Origin: Trissonchulus latispiculum | Taxonomy: Eukaryota > Nematoda > Enoplea > Enoplida > Ironidae | Assembly (NCBI GenBank): GCA_030248195.1 | Contig: JASAND010026210.1 | Location: 1-64,000, forward strand | DNA length: 64,000 nucleotides | Direction: 5' to 3' | Shown: positions 1-13,779 of the stretch, in pieces | Layout: every line of letters begins with the position of its first letter | How positions within the stretch are numbered: the first letter of the stretch is position 1 | Notes under the pieces: model-generated | Told to the model about the DNA's origin: nothing | The model's input: only the letters and a program-made list of their open reading frames with translations | The model's database searches: none | Translations under genes and position numbers: made by a program

Positions 1-2390
1 CAGCTTTTTACCAATTATATATAAGGCTCTAATAGGAGCAAACTGGTGGTAAGTTTCGAGGGCCTGAGTTTTCTGGTTAGTGTGCTAGCAAACTTTTGTT
101 AAGAAATAACCCTTATTTTAGGCCTGAAAAGTTAGCTAAGCTCGGCAAAGTAAAGTGAAAAAAATTTGTCTCGATTTTGCTGAAAAGGTGTTGCTTATAG
201 GGGTTATTTGACCTTCTGAATCTGAATATAAAATCCGTTCTTTAATATAACGCTTCCTTCGTTCAGTATGCGCTTACAACTGTCTTAGAGCTTTTTGGAG
301 CGATCGTCATCCATGTTTCAAAAAATCAATCTAGCATTTCTAAGCATTGGACCGAGGTTTAGTGACCTAGCTTTCTCAACATATTGGTAGTCTCTCTGGG
401 CTGTAATGCGCGAAGTTTCAGCCGATTTTGCCACAGTACTTTGGAGTAATTGAATCACATCGTCTAAATGGCACCAAATAACAGGGACAATATCGATAAT
501 GTAATCTAGCATTCCGAACGCAGGGATTAATGAAATCACGTTATTTTTACAAAAGCTTAAACAGATACTTGGAGCATTAATTGGAGCAAAGTAGTCTCAT
601 TTATGTTCACAGCTCATTAGACGCTAGTTAACCTCCACCCGTATAGACCTACAACACAAAATTTTCCGCACTGATTGTATCTCACAGAAAAGTATACATT
701 AATCTAAGGATCATTGTACTCGATATCGAAGCGTTATATGTCAGAACTATTTCTGAAAGTGTGGGTGCCCTACCTTGTGCATAGCGATCAGGTCGAGGCA
801 AAGTTTGTGTATGTGTCTGTTGAGCTTTGGACCGACAATACGAATTTGTGATGGCTCCACAGGACGCTACAGTGTACGGAATTCTTTCAAACTTTTAACT
901 TTTTTTACACTAAATCTAATACTATTATGTGGCAAAAGACTAGCTAGCTTTTCCAATATCGAACTTTTAGTGAAACTCGTAGCCCCCCCCCCTTAATGGC
1001 AATACACAGTTATTAATATAGGGTCGGATCCTGTGAGGCTTGTTGTAAGAAAATTTTGAGGAAGTTTGTACATTGAGTTATGTTTTATATATAACAATAT
1101 CGATAGCCAATTTGAGTCTTTTCTAACAGACTGTACTTATGTTAGACAACTGAGCATTATGAATTTAAAAAAAATTTGGTAGGGTTCTCCCCTTCCGGAA
1201 TTTGAAATCTCCTACCTCACCCAAACCCCAACCAAATGGTACATCTAAGCCCACTTCAGTGAGGGGGTTCAACCATGAAAAATTTCATGGTCATGCATTC
1301 TGCTTATTTTCATACAAAAATTTCGTCACATATATCCTGAACAAATGAGTTTAAATTTTGAGTAGTTCCGTTCAGTAATTAACGAGTAACCAGCTATTAA
1401 CTGGATATAATCTGAAAATGGTTGAAAAGGCCATGCCAGCAAAAAGGCAAGCAATTTACACCTAAACATCCTTGAGAGGAGCTATGGAGCTTCAATCGGT
1501 TGTATGCTTGATAACTGATTTAAACAAAGAATTCAGGGTAGCATTTATATAATGGGGAAAAGTCTACTTTAGGGCTTGATTTATGTGATTTTTATGGAAT
1601 AGAACCGACGCTGGAAAACCTTGACCACGACAATCATTTAACGGCCTATAACCTGAATTTGGCGCATTTGCAGGCTATGGCTCAAGAAGAAGAAATGTTA
1701 AGAGCTTTCGATTTATATAAAATTTAACATATTTCGAAAATATGAAAAATCACTTTCTGTCAGAATATGGTTGTCAGACCCTCATATTTGACCCCAAGCG
1801 ACCAACTGGGTGTACTAACCTGCAACATTTGTACCAAAACTTGACCTAATGCCATTAATAATGGTGCGCAAACAGATATTCTAACGTTTTGTAGGCCTGT
1901 GTAGCCATAGCTCTATGTTATTTGCCAACAATAGCGCCAAATTCCGCTAGAATGCTAAAATTTCAGATTTCTGCGCCAGATAAATCTCGAAGTCGGGCAG
2001 GAATAACAAAAATGAATTGGTATCGTTCGAAATATCTTCTCATTGGCCGCGATTTGTAGGAAAAATAATCTTTAATTAGGATTACAGCTTTCAGAATATT
2101 TCATCAAAACACGGCCAAATTTTTTCCAGCGATTCCGAAGAATTTACATTAGGGTTGCCATTTAGCAGACGTTTTCCTTACAAAAATACCCTGGGACCTT
2201 TTTTTAGTTGCCTCGATTTCTGCTTTCTAGCTAACGTGATCGATTATCAAATATGTAAAATAATGAGATCAAATCATCGAATTATCAATGTGTAAAATTT
2301 GCGCAAATTAACAATAATTTTTCAAAAAACGCACACTGCAAGAAAACCAAACAATTTATCTACGGCCACTAGCAGCCTTTAAGAAAACAT
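1..2390. other. Geneless AT-rich DNA with a dispersed repeat
   Basis: I see no supportable gene; open frames are short and show no family features. Positions about 1250-1740 resemble about 7150-7640 in the same orientation. Both hold a G-run, then an 'accatgaaaaa' stretch, and later 'caagaagaa' followed by 'agagctttcgatt'. This is a dispersed non-coding repeat of about 490 bp of unknown class. Confidence 0.6.
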
Positions 2391-2565
2391 AGGGTTAACC
2401 GAAACCCGGGTTTGCGTTAACCCGGGTTAGCGTAACCCAACCCCAAAAATGTTTGATAGGACAGGGTTAACCCCAGGGTTAACCCAACCCTGAAATTTTG
2501 GGGTTAACCCCAAAATGGGGCCTAACCCGGGTTAAGCTTAACCCCGTTTTGATAGGATCGGCCCC
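2390..2565. repeat. Iterated GGGTTAACCC-type palindromes
   Basis: About 170 bp are packed with variants of the palindromes GGGTTAACCC and ACCCGGGTT. The arrangement resembles the iterated subterminal motifs of the hAT-like elements at 8.1 and 16.7 kb. I could not find clear terminal inverted repeats or a target duplication here, so assignment to a hAT-like remnant is an inference. Confidence 0.5.
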
Positions 2566-2689
2566 TGGTCACTAACTTTAGGCCCCTAGGTTTAGTAGCC
2601 CTCGAAATTATTACGTGAATAAGATCGCCCTTCACTAAAGTGAGGACCCTAAATGTAGTGTCACTTGACCCTAAAAAGGGACACTTTTT

Positions 2690-4500
2690 AGTGGAGCTTT
2701 GTGAATACGGCCCCAGGTTTTGTATTATTAAATTTTGATCAAATCAGTGTAAATTTGGAACATTTTTGGGGTATCAGGTTCTTAAAATCAGCGATGCACT
2801 GGACCCAAGCACGACAACAAGGCCCCTGTCCTGACATAATTAAAGTAATGGTAAATCTAGGCTGGGTTTTTCCGGAAAAATGCGGAAAACCAGTTTTTTC
2901 GGCTTTTATAGTATTTTCGATAACCCCAATGATTTTAAACTGCTTCTGGAGCGCTCAAAAGTATAATTTTAACGAATTAAAGCGTTAAACAGTATTTTAA
3001 AGCTACAAATAAAAATCTAGACCGCTTCCAAGAATTTTTAGAATTTTTCCATTTTTCAAATATATATAATTTCGAAAACTTTCAAAAAATTTTCAACAGT
3101 TTCCCAAAGTTTTCAAATATTTGAACTTATATATCAGGTTTTCCGGTGCCCATCGTGCGGTAACTATTGGTGTTTTCAATCAAACTTTTGGAAATATGAA
3201 GGCTAAAAATATATTGTATTGTAAGTTAAATCTTTACAAAACCTGTAATTTGTTAAAATCAGAAAAGGTAGTGTTAAAGTGTTAAAAATACAAATTTAGC
3301 ATTAAAAATTGTAAAAAAACCAATCTTTTTGACAGTCTGAAAACTACATAATGAGAACGAATGTAAAATAGTTTTTAATATTTTTACTTTTTTGCAATTT
3401 ACATTCCTATTACATATTTTTAATTTCGAGGGCGTAAATTTACAAAAATCGCTTCTCCGCGTTATAAACGCAATAAAAGCACTTAACGTCGAGTTAATGA
3501 GTTTTTAGCAGTTTTTAAAATCAGATTAAAGAGTCTTAGCCTCATTTTACGCACCGTGCTCGTTGAATTTTAATGTTAAGCTATGAATAGCAGACGAAAA
3601 ATAGATACGCAGGGGCACTCGCGTAGCAAGAAAAGTTTTCGAGGGGGAATGTAAAAATTGTCCGAGGGGTCTGGGGGCGGAACCCCCCAGAAGCTGAGAA
3701 ATATTTCTATTTTGTGACCGTCGTGGAATTTTTAAAGAGCATTCTTTGCAATTAAAAATACATAAGGCCCTATCATGTGTTGATGCACCCAAATTATGTA
3801 AACGCTGGTTAAAGTAGGGTATTTGGTAATTGGTACTCATTTTGGGCTACGAAACACGTATTATGATGGCACAATGCACTTATATATTTTGCGACGGAGG
3901 TGCGGAAATTTTTTGGCAAATGGGCGTTTTCCATAATATGGCACGGAAACAATTTCTGGGAGGGTCCACAATTTCGGAGGGACTTCCCCCCCCCCATTCC
4001 CCTCCCCCCTGGCTACGCGCCTGCATTTTTAAGCTCGACTGCGAAATGCGTAGAATTTACGCAAAAAATCTTGCAACCAACGGGAACTTTGGGTGGGTGA
4101 GGAGCCCCACAAAAGTAGAAGAATTTTTAAAAGCAGGACCTCCTGGATAAATTTTTAGTATAATTTTCCATAATCGTAATCATTGTTAATGTTCGCCTTT
4201 TAGGGTAAAGTTTTCAGTTTTCTGTGTTATGGAAATAAAAATTTAAGGGAAGGCGTATATATGCTATAAAACACACAATACCATGCCAAGTAGAAAACTA
4301 TGTACAGAAACAGACCATGAGTGAAAAGCTGACAAACCGGGCTAAACAAAATTCGGGCAATTTTTTCAATTTCAATGGTAAATATAAGAAATTTGGTGAA
4401 ATTTTACAATCAATCGGCAAATTCCAGGTTTTTCCAGGTGTTTACCCAAATTCCAGGTTTTTCCAGGTATTTCCAGGTTTTTCCAGGTCGCATGAACCGT
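2690..4500. repeat. Dispersed repeat, copy 1 (second copy at 16.4-20.5 kb)
   Basis: Blocks here recur in the same order at 16,440-16,680, 18,505-18,960 and 19,430-20,480. Shared blocks include the 'cactggaccca' stretch, 'aaactgcttctggagcgct', 'ggtgcccatcgtgcggtaac' and a terminal run of CCAGGTTTTT units (4425-4490 and 20,398-20,475). This copy lacks the 1.8-kb insertion found in the other, so it acts as a paralogous empty site near 2935-2945. Reading frames inside are not protein-like. Confidence 0.75.
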
Positions 4501-4979
4501 GTTCTAATGATTGCCGTGAAACTAACTTCAGGTTTCGGAAACTATTTTACTGAATTTTCAAAGTACTTTAATTTTCCAGATTTTTTGCAGACTAAAGTAA
4601 ATTTTTTCGTGAGGCGTCGGCCACATCACTCGATTCCACTAACAAATAGCTGGGGACCCTTTTTTAACTATTATGAAACATAAAGAAATTAACTAAAATG
4701 TTTGCGCAACCTGGATTTTGCCTACTTTTCCCAACTTTAGCAAGCGGCCACTTTAGCTAGAAAGCAGCAATCGGGGCAACTAAAAAAGGGTCCCTGAGTA
4801 TTTTTGTGTAAAACAAGTCAAGTAAGTCCCAGCCCTCTAGCTTGCATAGTAAATGCTCCACAATCGCTGGAAAAATTTGGTCATGTTTTTGCAAAAACTA
4901 CATTTTTTATGATACCAGCGTACAGGGTAGCATTTAGAAGAGAATAACACCACGAGTAATCAGCCTCAAATTGACTCCA

Positions 4980-5350
4980 TTCGTTTAATTTTACGGCTTG
5001 CGTAGCTCAAGAAATGGAGGATTATTTGATTTCTGCAAAAAATGACAAGTTTTCAACCCCAAAATAAGAAAATCAGCTATATCTCACTATAGAGAAAAGC
5101 TAGAAAGGTGCGTCAAAAAGCAAAAATGTAGAGCTCAACAAGATCTTTCGAATGAATATAATCATAGCTCTGCAGAGATTGTCTAACATGTCAAAAATCG
5201 GCAAAAACCACCCTGAGCGGAGAAGTCGAAATTTTGAAGCGGGATTGCACGGAGGTTGTTAGAATGCTAAAAGAACTTATTTTGGAAAGTTTCATCAAAT
5301 TTCACCTTGATTTGAATCGTCAACCAACAATATGTGCCCAAAAGGAATCA
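4980..5350. repeat. Dispersed repeat (second copy at 14,530-14,900)
   Basis: About 370 bp recur in direct orientation at 14,530-14,900 with scattered differences. Shared blocks include 'acggcttgcgtagctcaag', 'aatcagctatatctcactat' and 'agagctcaacaagatctttc'. No coding potential is visible. The second copy abuts the broken 3' edge of the LINE fragment at about 14,510. Confidence 0.75.
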
Positions 5351-7740
5351 CTACCTTAACTGGATTGACCCTGGACTCTAAAAATTTATCGTATTTTTGG
5401 ACACATGGCACATGGGGGTATCTTATACCCGAAAATGAGCGAAATCGGTGACTATAAAATTTGGTTCCGGTGACCCCCCTATGTTAAGGACAAAGTTGGA
5501 TTATTTATACTCAATCGATACTGCGTCCAAATGCACACTTTATGAATGGCTATTAGGCGGGATTTATTGTTTTAAGCTAGAGATTTGGCCGAAAAACCAT
5601 GTTAGCAAAACAGCTACTATTTTGTTTCGAACATCGATTTCTCAAAAACTACTCGACGGATTCCGGAGTTTTTTCCAGCACTTCAGCGGAGGGACGTTTT
5701 TCTTGGTTTGGGCTAAAACCTATCGAGTAGCAAGAAAACTCAATGTAAAGTTGCGAAATTTCGTGTTACCGTGCATTTGGCCGATTTTCTCGACCGTTAC
5801 GACCTGCTGAGCCAAATCCAAAAAACGTCCGTCGGCCCATATGTCCTTCATATAGTGGCACAAAAAGAACTTTTGGCCGATTCTTCAGTTTTGAGAAATC
5901 TATGTTCAAAAATTTTCGGTCGATATTCAGTCTGTCAGATGTCAGTATGTTGGAAAATTTTTGCTGATTTTGCTAGTTTCGTAAGTTCATGTGGATGTAG
6001 AGATAATAAGCTTTAAAAAGATGTATAAAGCTCTTTCCAACTCCCAAAATTGCGAAAGTTATAGCGTTTCAAAAATCACTACAAAAGCACTGCACAAAAG
6101 GATACCACCACCTTAAACATCGATATCCCAACACCGTAAAGAACCAGGCAAAACTTCTGTTTCTACTACTACATAGGGATATGCTATATATGCTGGCCAA
6201 GATGCGTTTTCACATATTGCTAATAGTCGGTTGAGAAATCAATTTTCAAAATTAAATATACATTGGTTTTTATTCCGCCGATGGCGGAATCTTTGTGATG
6301 ACTGAACCCTGAACATTATGTAGAAGTGTCACAGCTACTTCACTGTTCCCTTTGCTTAACACAAGTGGTCTAAGTTTCTTCTAACAGTGGGGGCTTGGAG
6401 AAAAAACTGCACTGACTAATTTCAGTGTTTAGTTTTATTAGTAGAGTTTGTTTATATTATTTGGCCGTTGTTCCTTAACTTAAACTTAAATGAAATTTTA
6501 ACAACAAAACGGAACAAGGGATCATGTTACATTTGCCAGAATCATTTTTAACGTTCCACCTTCGGTTACTTGAGAAATACAGCAGCAAGTGTCTTTGTAG
6601 TATGAGTATGTCTGTAGTATGTAAGACTTATATACAAAGTTTCTTATTTCCGCCTTCATTCAAATTTTCTGACTGAACATCAATCTGTACATCCAATTTT
6701 CATTCAATTGCAACAAGTTGGCCCCCAAAAGGGGCAATATTCCGCAACGGAGCAATGGTATTAGTACTTCGTTCTAAGATTTGTTATAAAATTATCTACA
6801 CAAAGTTCGAGCGCGTCCATATCCAGCAGAAAACTACATAAATGATCCACAAAGGTAGTTAGCAATAGGAAATCAAATTATCCATGTATGCAACAGGAAA
6901 GCTTCTTCTGAATTTTACGTTTCCTTGACTTGAGAAACATAATTTGGATGTGTGTACGAGATTGACGACTACTTCAATGCTATGCTTGTATTTCAATTGA
7001 TTGACGACTACTATTTCAATGAGAATTAGAAGCTGGCAAACCTTTACCAGATAATTACAGGTACAGTATATAGTCAAGCGGGAAACAACCCACTCACCAA
7101 TGCGGGAAAAACCCACCTCCAGTGTGGGTTTCCCGGTATGAGCTATATAAGAATTTAAGGGGGGGGGTGTCCACCATGAAAAAATTTATAGCCACGGATT
7201 TTGCTCATTTTTACACATAATGTAGCCACACATGTTGTACGTACCAAGTTTAAATATTGAGTTGTTTCATCCATGCCTCCACGAGTTACGAGCTATCAAC
7301 TGCTTGCAATTGTAATAATGGGCGAAACGAGGGTACCGCTTGAGACTAAGGCAAGTTTCCTCATACAGTCTTCGACTTTGCAGCTTCAGTGGGGTGTACA
7401 TTTGAAAATTGATCTAAAGAATTAATTTTGTCCCGGTGTTGGCAGGCTAAACGTGATTTCATGCCTTTTTTAACGACTTTTAAGGAGCAGCAAGGCCAAT
7501 GTTGAGGTTAGATAACAAAACCCTTTAACAGCCATTAACTTCAATTTGGTGCATTTGCGGACCATAGCCCAAGAAGAAAAAATGTTCCCCGCATTAAGAG
7601 CTTTCGATTGATGTCAAATTTATCATACACTACAGCCACCAGAAATAACGAGAAACGAGATATTTTGGCATTTGGTAGCTGCTGATTGCAGTGGTCTCAC
7701 GTAATAGGCAAAAAATCGAAAAAATTCAAAATTTTGGTAA
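5350..7740. other. Geneless interval
   Basis: No gene or RNA is recognisable. Open frames of 73-120 codons lack family motifs and have AT-rich composition like their surroundings. Positions 7150-7640 are the second copy of the dispersed repeat described at 1250-1740. Confidence 0.5.
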
Positions 7741-7749
7741 AAAACCAAA

Positions 7750-8085
7750 TTTTTAGTGACAAAAAATCTCGAAACTGGGCAAAGATTATCAGCATCATTT
7801 GGTATTGTTAGAAACGTCTACTTATATACTGTGATTTGTTGGAATCAGATTTTTTAGTTAGGCCTTTCAATTTATGTAATGCTTGATCAAAGTTGGAACA
7901 CCCCAGTTTTCAACAACGAAAAACGTCAAATTTCACTCAGCAAGCTTCAAAATTATTTTAAAAAATTTAAAGGCCTAACTCAAAAATCTAATTCCAACAA
8001 ATTAAAGTATACAAATAGACGTTTCTAATGATACCAAATTATGCTGATAATCTTTGCCCAGTTTCGAGATTTTTTGACACTAGTC
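7750..8085. repeat. Inverted repeat (foldback) with arms of about 120 bp
   Basis: The left arm at about 7750-7870 is matched in reverse complement by about 7965-8085; for example 'gaaactgggc' at 7771 pairs with 'gcccagtttc' at 8056. The centre is near 7918. The arms carry mismatches and indels, so this is an older foldback. It lies immediately left of the hAT-like element at 8137. Confidence 0.7.
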
Positions 8086-8136
8086 AAAAAATTGAAACTT
8101 TTTCAGTTTCCTATGTTTAACACATGAGATCTCAAC

Positions 8137-8999
8137 TAGTGTTGGGATTGGCCGAAAATTTCCATGGTTGGCTTGGCTTGGCTTGGCCGGAGTTTGAAGT
8201 TGGCCGGCCAATTGGCCGTTGGCCGCTGGCCGGCCAACGGCCAATTGGCTGGCCGTTGGCCGATGGCCGGCCAATGGCCGTTGGCAATGGCCAACGGCCA
8301 ACTGGTTGGCCGTTGGCCGCTCGTTGGCCGTTGGCTGTTTCTTGGCCGTTCTTTAGCTATTTGTCAACGTTGGCGAGCTGGAATTTACTATTTTTATTTG
8401 TCTACCGTGCTTAATTAGGCGTCAACTTAACTAAACTTTATTTCAATAGTAGAATTTACAATTTACAATATTTGTAAGATAGTTTTTCCAAGCATTTAGC
8501 TCCAACCCGCGACAACTCTGTTTTAATTTTGCTGGAGGACCGCAATAAAGTAATGAGACGTTCACCGCCAGACAAATTTAAAAACTACGTTATTAGCACA
8601 CTTAAAATTAGCATGCAATTAGCAAATTTAATTGTAAAATAACGCTAATAACGATAAAAATTGTCAACATCTAAGTGAAAATCTGTAGTACTGTATCTAA
8701 TGTAACGTTTATACAGCAACATGTTTATGATATTATGAAGCAAAATTAAATTTTTCAACTCAGTTAAGGCACAAAATCAGTAAATTTGAGCTTGGCCAGC
8801 ACTCGGCCATTGGCCAGCCAACGGCCAAAGGCCAGCCAGTTGGCCGTTGGCCGGCCAACGACCAATGGCCCGCCAGAGGCCCACGGCCAACGGCCAGCCA
8901 TTTGGCGGTTGGCATTTGGCCTTTGGCCGGCAAACGGCCTATGGCCGGCCAAGCCAAGTGGCCGATAATTTCTCGGCCAACGGCCAATGCACAACACTA
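8137..8999. mobile_element. Non-autonomous hAT-like element, 863 bp
   Basis: The sequence shows terminal inverted repeats starting TAGTGTTG and ending CAACACTA. A perfect 8-bp direct duplication ATCTCAAC flanks them at 8129-8136 and 9000-9007. Both subterminal regions (about 8160-8350 and 8790-8995) are dense arrays of GGCCGTTGGCC-type palindromes. An 8-bp duplication with a TAGTG/CAGTG-like terminus is characteristic of the hAT superfamily. No transposase is present. Reading frames over the arrays, rich in Gly, Arg, Trp and Pro, are by-products of the repeat and not genes. Confidence 0.88.
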
Positions 9000-9007
9000 A
9001 TCTCAAC

Positions 9008-11240
9008 TTTGAAGTGAAATTACTTACTCATTAACCGTAAAAGATCCGACTTTAATTTCAAAAACTCGTTAAAATATACCAATTGGAGAACAAAATATGT
9101 GAAAATGAGCAAAATCGGAGATGGTCGAAAAATCGGCCAAAAATGGACCCCCCCCCCTTAATAACCTATCTTGAAGAGCGTCCAAAATAACTCTAGAGGC
9201 TGTATTATTGTCGCTCCTACTGCTTCTCTGCAACTTTTTGGGACTTTCAAATTTTCGAAAATTTTGGTCCGCCCAAGTGCCGAAATTTGGCAAACTTTGC
9301 CTGGCCACCCTGAACTACTGGAAAGACCGAGACCAAAGCGGATTGTATGTTTGCGTAGGGCATCTGTTGCGCTTCATGATGATATATGCCACACTGCTCT
9401 AACCCCTCCGGTGCGACCTAGAGATGGCGGGGAAAACCCACTTTTCAAACTTGAATTTTTTCTAACCGTTAGCAGGAAAGGTCAAACTAATGCATACATT
9501 TGTTTAATAGAGCCTATAGATTAAACTGGTATAGGTTTTACCTGAGTTCTTTCTATTGTGGGTGCTCCAGGGGGTCAAAATCGGACATGGCTACATTTCA
9601 AGCCAAAATTTCAGTTTTGACCAAAAGTGCTTATTTTTGCAGTAAAATGGGTCTAATTTGGCTCTAAATACAAGAAAAACGCGTTTTCTACACTATAGGA
9701 TGCTTAACCTGACAAAATAATTTTTAAAAATTTCAAAAATTTGCCTATGTTTGCGTGTTAAACATAGAAAATTTGCAAAATTCAATTTTCAATTTTTTTC
9801 AAAAATGTTGGTATTTTTCCATGTAGACCTACTAAAAACAACCCGCTCTTTCGAATGGCGCCGTCAAAATTGTTCCTGCACGCTTCCTGCAAAAACTCCA
9901 GGTGGGTTTTTTCCCGCCGGTGGGTTTTTCCCGCATTGGGTTCACGGAAAACTTTAATTTCTCCATAACGACAGGGCCTAGAGAGATAGACAAACTATAC
10001 CTCATTCGAAAGCTTAGGGCAAACCCTAATTACATATAGTATCAAAGTCGTGTTAGCCCAAACCAGTAGAAAGTTCTAGTCCAAGAAAGAAAAAGTGGGG
10101 GTTTTTCCCGCTTGACTACAAATATTCGTAATTGGCAAACGCCATTTCAGTACTTTTTCTAAATACATTTCTCTATTTTGTCAGAGATCTAATCTTGATA
10201 TCTGAAATTTATATTAAACATTCAAATTCAAATAAAATTAAATAGAATTTCAGACCTTCGGAGACGTATGAGAACAACACTGGAAATGGACGAGATGTTG
10301 TTTTTACTGTATGGTCACACTATGCTTAGAATGGACAATTTATTTGTTCTCGTTTACAGCTAATGTTGAAATAGATGATCTACGTACATACTTAACCAGT
10401 AGCTAAGTAGAAGCATCTTACTTTAAGTGCTGACTAACTATCAGCAAGCGAATTCTGTAAAAGTAACCATTTGGATCCACTCACTGTTTGTGATTAAGCA
10501 GGAACAATTGGAAGGGCATATATCATATTAGAAACGAATTTTTAACAATTCCTACTGGGATTCGTACAGGGGCCAGTTTCATAAAAATGTTCTCGAGTCT
10601 AGTAGCTAAACTACGTTTTCGAGATCCGCAAGCCGCATTGAAAGTTACGCTGAAAAAGTTCTCGAGTTAAGTTCTCTGGTCGATTTCGACCAGAGAAAAT
10701 TTCGCCAACTTGAGACTTACTTGAGAAATTTTTGAAAATCTAAATTTGTAAATTTTTTCTTCCTCTTTCAATAACTTCTGTAATTGACTCAATAAATCAC
10801 CATAAAATTTTCCGTAGATACTTTTACATATAATTTTTAATCGAGAAGAGGCTTTTGTCACTGAAAACAGACTACTCGAGAACTTGAGAACTCGAGACGG
10901 TTTTTATGAAACTGGCCCCAGGTCTACAACGGAATATTGCCCCTTCTGGGTCCAGCTTGTTCTATTATGTCTCAATTATGAATCAGCGCATTGAAGTGCT
11001 AGAAGGTTTAAGCTGGAATGTTATTTAAGGTTTATGTGCAAAATGACACGCGACACCCTCTGTTATCAGCACCATGTCAGCATGTACATGCTCTGTTCGC
11101 CAACGGCTGACCAGAGAGAAAGTCTCACATTATGGATACATCTTCACTCGGGGAATGGAATTCCTGATTTCCCGCCATTATTAAGAAGAAAAAATCAACC
11201 TGAAAAAACTAGAAAGATGCACTACGGAGTATTTGGGATT
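9008..11240. other. Geneless interval
   Basis: No gene is supported. The stretch contains short C-runs, AT-rich DNA and assorted low-complexity tracts. Open frames of up to about 117 codons do not resemble known proteins. Confidence 0.5.
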
Positions 11241-11249
11241 ACGTAACAA

Positions 11250-12060
11250 GGAATCTACATTGGATAAATTAAGACGTCAACCTTTAGACCGTAATCCCCT
11301 AGGTTACGCCTTAATTTATCCTTCCGGTTGATGTGACAAATGGGCGGAAGTAAATAAACAGTGTATTCGTGAATCTATATATATAGGTGTTATCACAGAA
11401 ATTTCGAGATAATTAATAAATTCTGACGAAGTCTCAATTATATAAAAAAATTAGGTGTTTCCGTCCTCAGGGAGATCCGGATTGATGAAATTCCGGTTCG
11501 GTCAGCATAATGGTCATTTTTCCTAGACCATTATACCTCGGAGAAGCACCGTCTACTATCTATCTGTCCTGCATTCGCTCAATTTAAAAGGAAATTAAAT
11601 TTAATATACATAGAGGATACATACAATGGTTTATTTTAAATCATGTGAAGTGAAGCAGCCGTTTGGCCGATATTAAATACCGGACAACCCCAGAAAGGAG
11701 GGGTGTCATAATGGATCCGAAGGGATCGTATTAACTTTAAGAGAAAACACAAGTGCAAAAATAGTAAATCATTTTTCAAATGTTTTGTTGGCTATTGCAC
11801 ATTTTTGTTAATAGTTTTAGATAAAAAATATATATATTTTAATTATAAAATAAAAAATAAAACATCAAAATTAGAAATATAAGAGTAAATTACAAAAAAC
11901 ATTATTTAATTTTAAATAAATGAAGTAAGGAATTCCGAAGGGAATTCATATTGAACGAAACAAAAAAGAAAAAGAAAAAGGGGGCTCACGAAGCCCATAG
12001 TAGGATCCAAAGGGATCCGTATTGAACATACATAATGAAGAAGGATCCGGTGGGACCCGT
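11250..12060. repeat. Hairpin-rich AT tract with an iterated hairpin module
   Basis: At least five short GC-rich hairpins are spaced through AT-rich DNA: about 11,714-11,727, 11,929-11,947, 11,982-11,996, 12,003-12,018 and 12,042-12,058. Stems are GGATCC- or GGAATTC-like with 3-5-nt loops. Several are followed within a base or two by TATT, twice by TATTGAAC. Larger stems occur at 11,258-11,318 (GGATAAATTAAG with CTTAATTTATCC), 11,507-11,534 and 11,683-11,707. Such hairpins are known from some organelle genomes, so an organelle-derived insertion is possible but unproven. No protein gene is evident. Confidence 0.55.
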
Positions 12061-13600
12061 ATTTAGATTTTGTTTGTTATTTATTAGTTATTACTTTTTA
12101 TCCATAAGCTTCTTTTTGATACATTTTGATACATCCCAAAAAGTGTGTACCTTCACTTGAAAGTTGCCCGTTATCCGAACCTTCTACAACTCGCGACAGA
12201 GCCACTGAGTCATGTTTTCTAGCTACCACGCAGCCCTTGACAGACCTCTTACCGTAAGACGACAAGAGAGCATGTAACTAGCATAGCACTATGACGGATC
12301 AACTATTCAACGCAAAAAAGACTATATTGACCTGCAGAGGTGGCAGTAATTGTGAATTAGCTAACCTTCCCAAAAGAACCAAGCATGGACTGGGCATCTT
12401 AAAACCAGGTTTAAGGTGGTTGAGAGCTATTCCACCCCGCTGAAACTTTGAACTGGCTACCCAGTGTGAATCTATTTTTCTTAAAACTAAAACGTTAAAA
12501 TTTTGGCAGGATGAACTAGCCATGACTTAACTAAAGCGTTTAACTCTAAGCTCCAATCCAAAAACGAAATGTTAACAAGCCTGTTAACCTACTTATATAG
12601 CTGTTATTCTATCAAAATCAAAATAAGAATACCTGAAGAACTAACTAACACAAGCTCTAAAAGGCAGTTATGAAAAAGAAACATACTAGCAAAATAACAA
12701 CATTCCTACAAGACAATTAAATAATAAAAATAAAGCCACAGAAGCTAAACAAAAGAAACACCACAACCACAAAAACAACGCGCAAAGAAAAGCTAAGCTG
12801 ATAAACCTTTACTGACGTTTTTATTTAATATAAACTGTGTATGGTATCCATCGGTATGTATGTACATATGTAGATTATACACGTCATGACACGATCATAA
12901 CAGCAGATGCATAAAGAAATTAACAACATACACAGAATTCACAACTTTTGTGAACTCACTCATCTTACTAATGTACGTATATTATTCTTTCCAGAAAATT
13001 GATTCGGCACCATGCAACAATAGAACAGAACGGTCGCTTCTTATAACTTGTACTCGTTAACGATATAACGAATATCTCATTTTCCGTTTGAATTTTCAGA
13101 AAATTTTCTATATAGGCTATGTGATGACTTTTATCCTAGACCATACATGCGCTGGGGGGGGGGGTTTCCCCCAGACCTGGAGCTCACCCCCGCCCCAGAA
13201 TCCGATTTTGCCGTTTTTGGCAAAAAACCGGAAAAATCCGGTTTGCCGCGGCTTACCCCCCCCCCCAAGAATTTCCCCTCCTGCACATGTCTGTCCTACA
13301 CTGATAAGATTGCCTCATGTTTGTAGGAACAAATACAGCACAGAACTATGAAATTCTCGAAACCGACAAAATTATCAGTTTTAAAATCATATATTATAAT
13401 ATAGGGTACAATCAATGATTAACAAGAAGGTCTCAGGGCTCGCGACTTGTTACATCAAGTCCGGATGATTAGGAACTATTTAGTCCACTCTTATTCTGTC
13501 TACATCATGAAAGGAGTGAAGGACATTCACCCTTTAATGCCCACGGTAGAGCGCACTCGACATTTCTTAAAGTTTTCTTAAAGAAATTTCTCGACATTTC
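12060..13600. other. Geneless interval with a C-rich MITE-like patch
   Basis: No gene is recognisable. Positions 13,150-13,285 have long G and C runs, like the C-rich MITE family elsewhere in the window, but I could not define ends. The rest is AT-rich without clear structure. Confidence 0.45.
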
Positions 13601-13779
13601 CGCAGAAACCAATCCATTTAAGGTGGTGATTCCTTTTGGAGACATCAAGTTTGAACCCTTATTACTCATCCATTCCTTGGAGTTAAGTTACATTTTTATA
13701 TCAAAATGGAGGTTAACATTTACTCTTTCTAATGAATACAGTGAAACTAACTTTACTATACCTGGAGAGTACCTTGCCG

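Noticed and set aside
8080..9006. Open frames rich in Gly, Arg, Trp and Pro on both strands
   Set aside because: They are translations of the GGCCGTTGGCC arrays of a hAT-like element, open in several frames at once.
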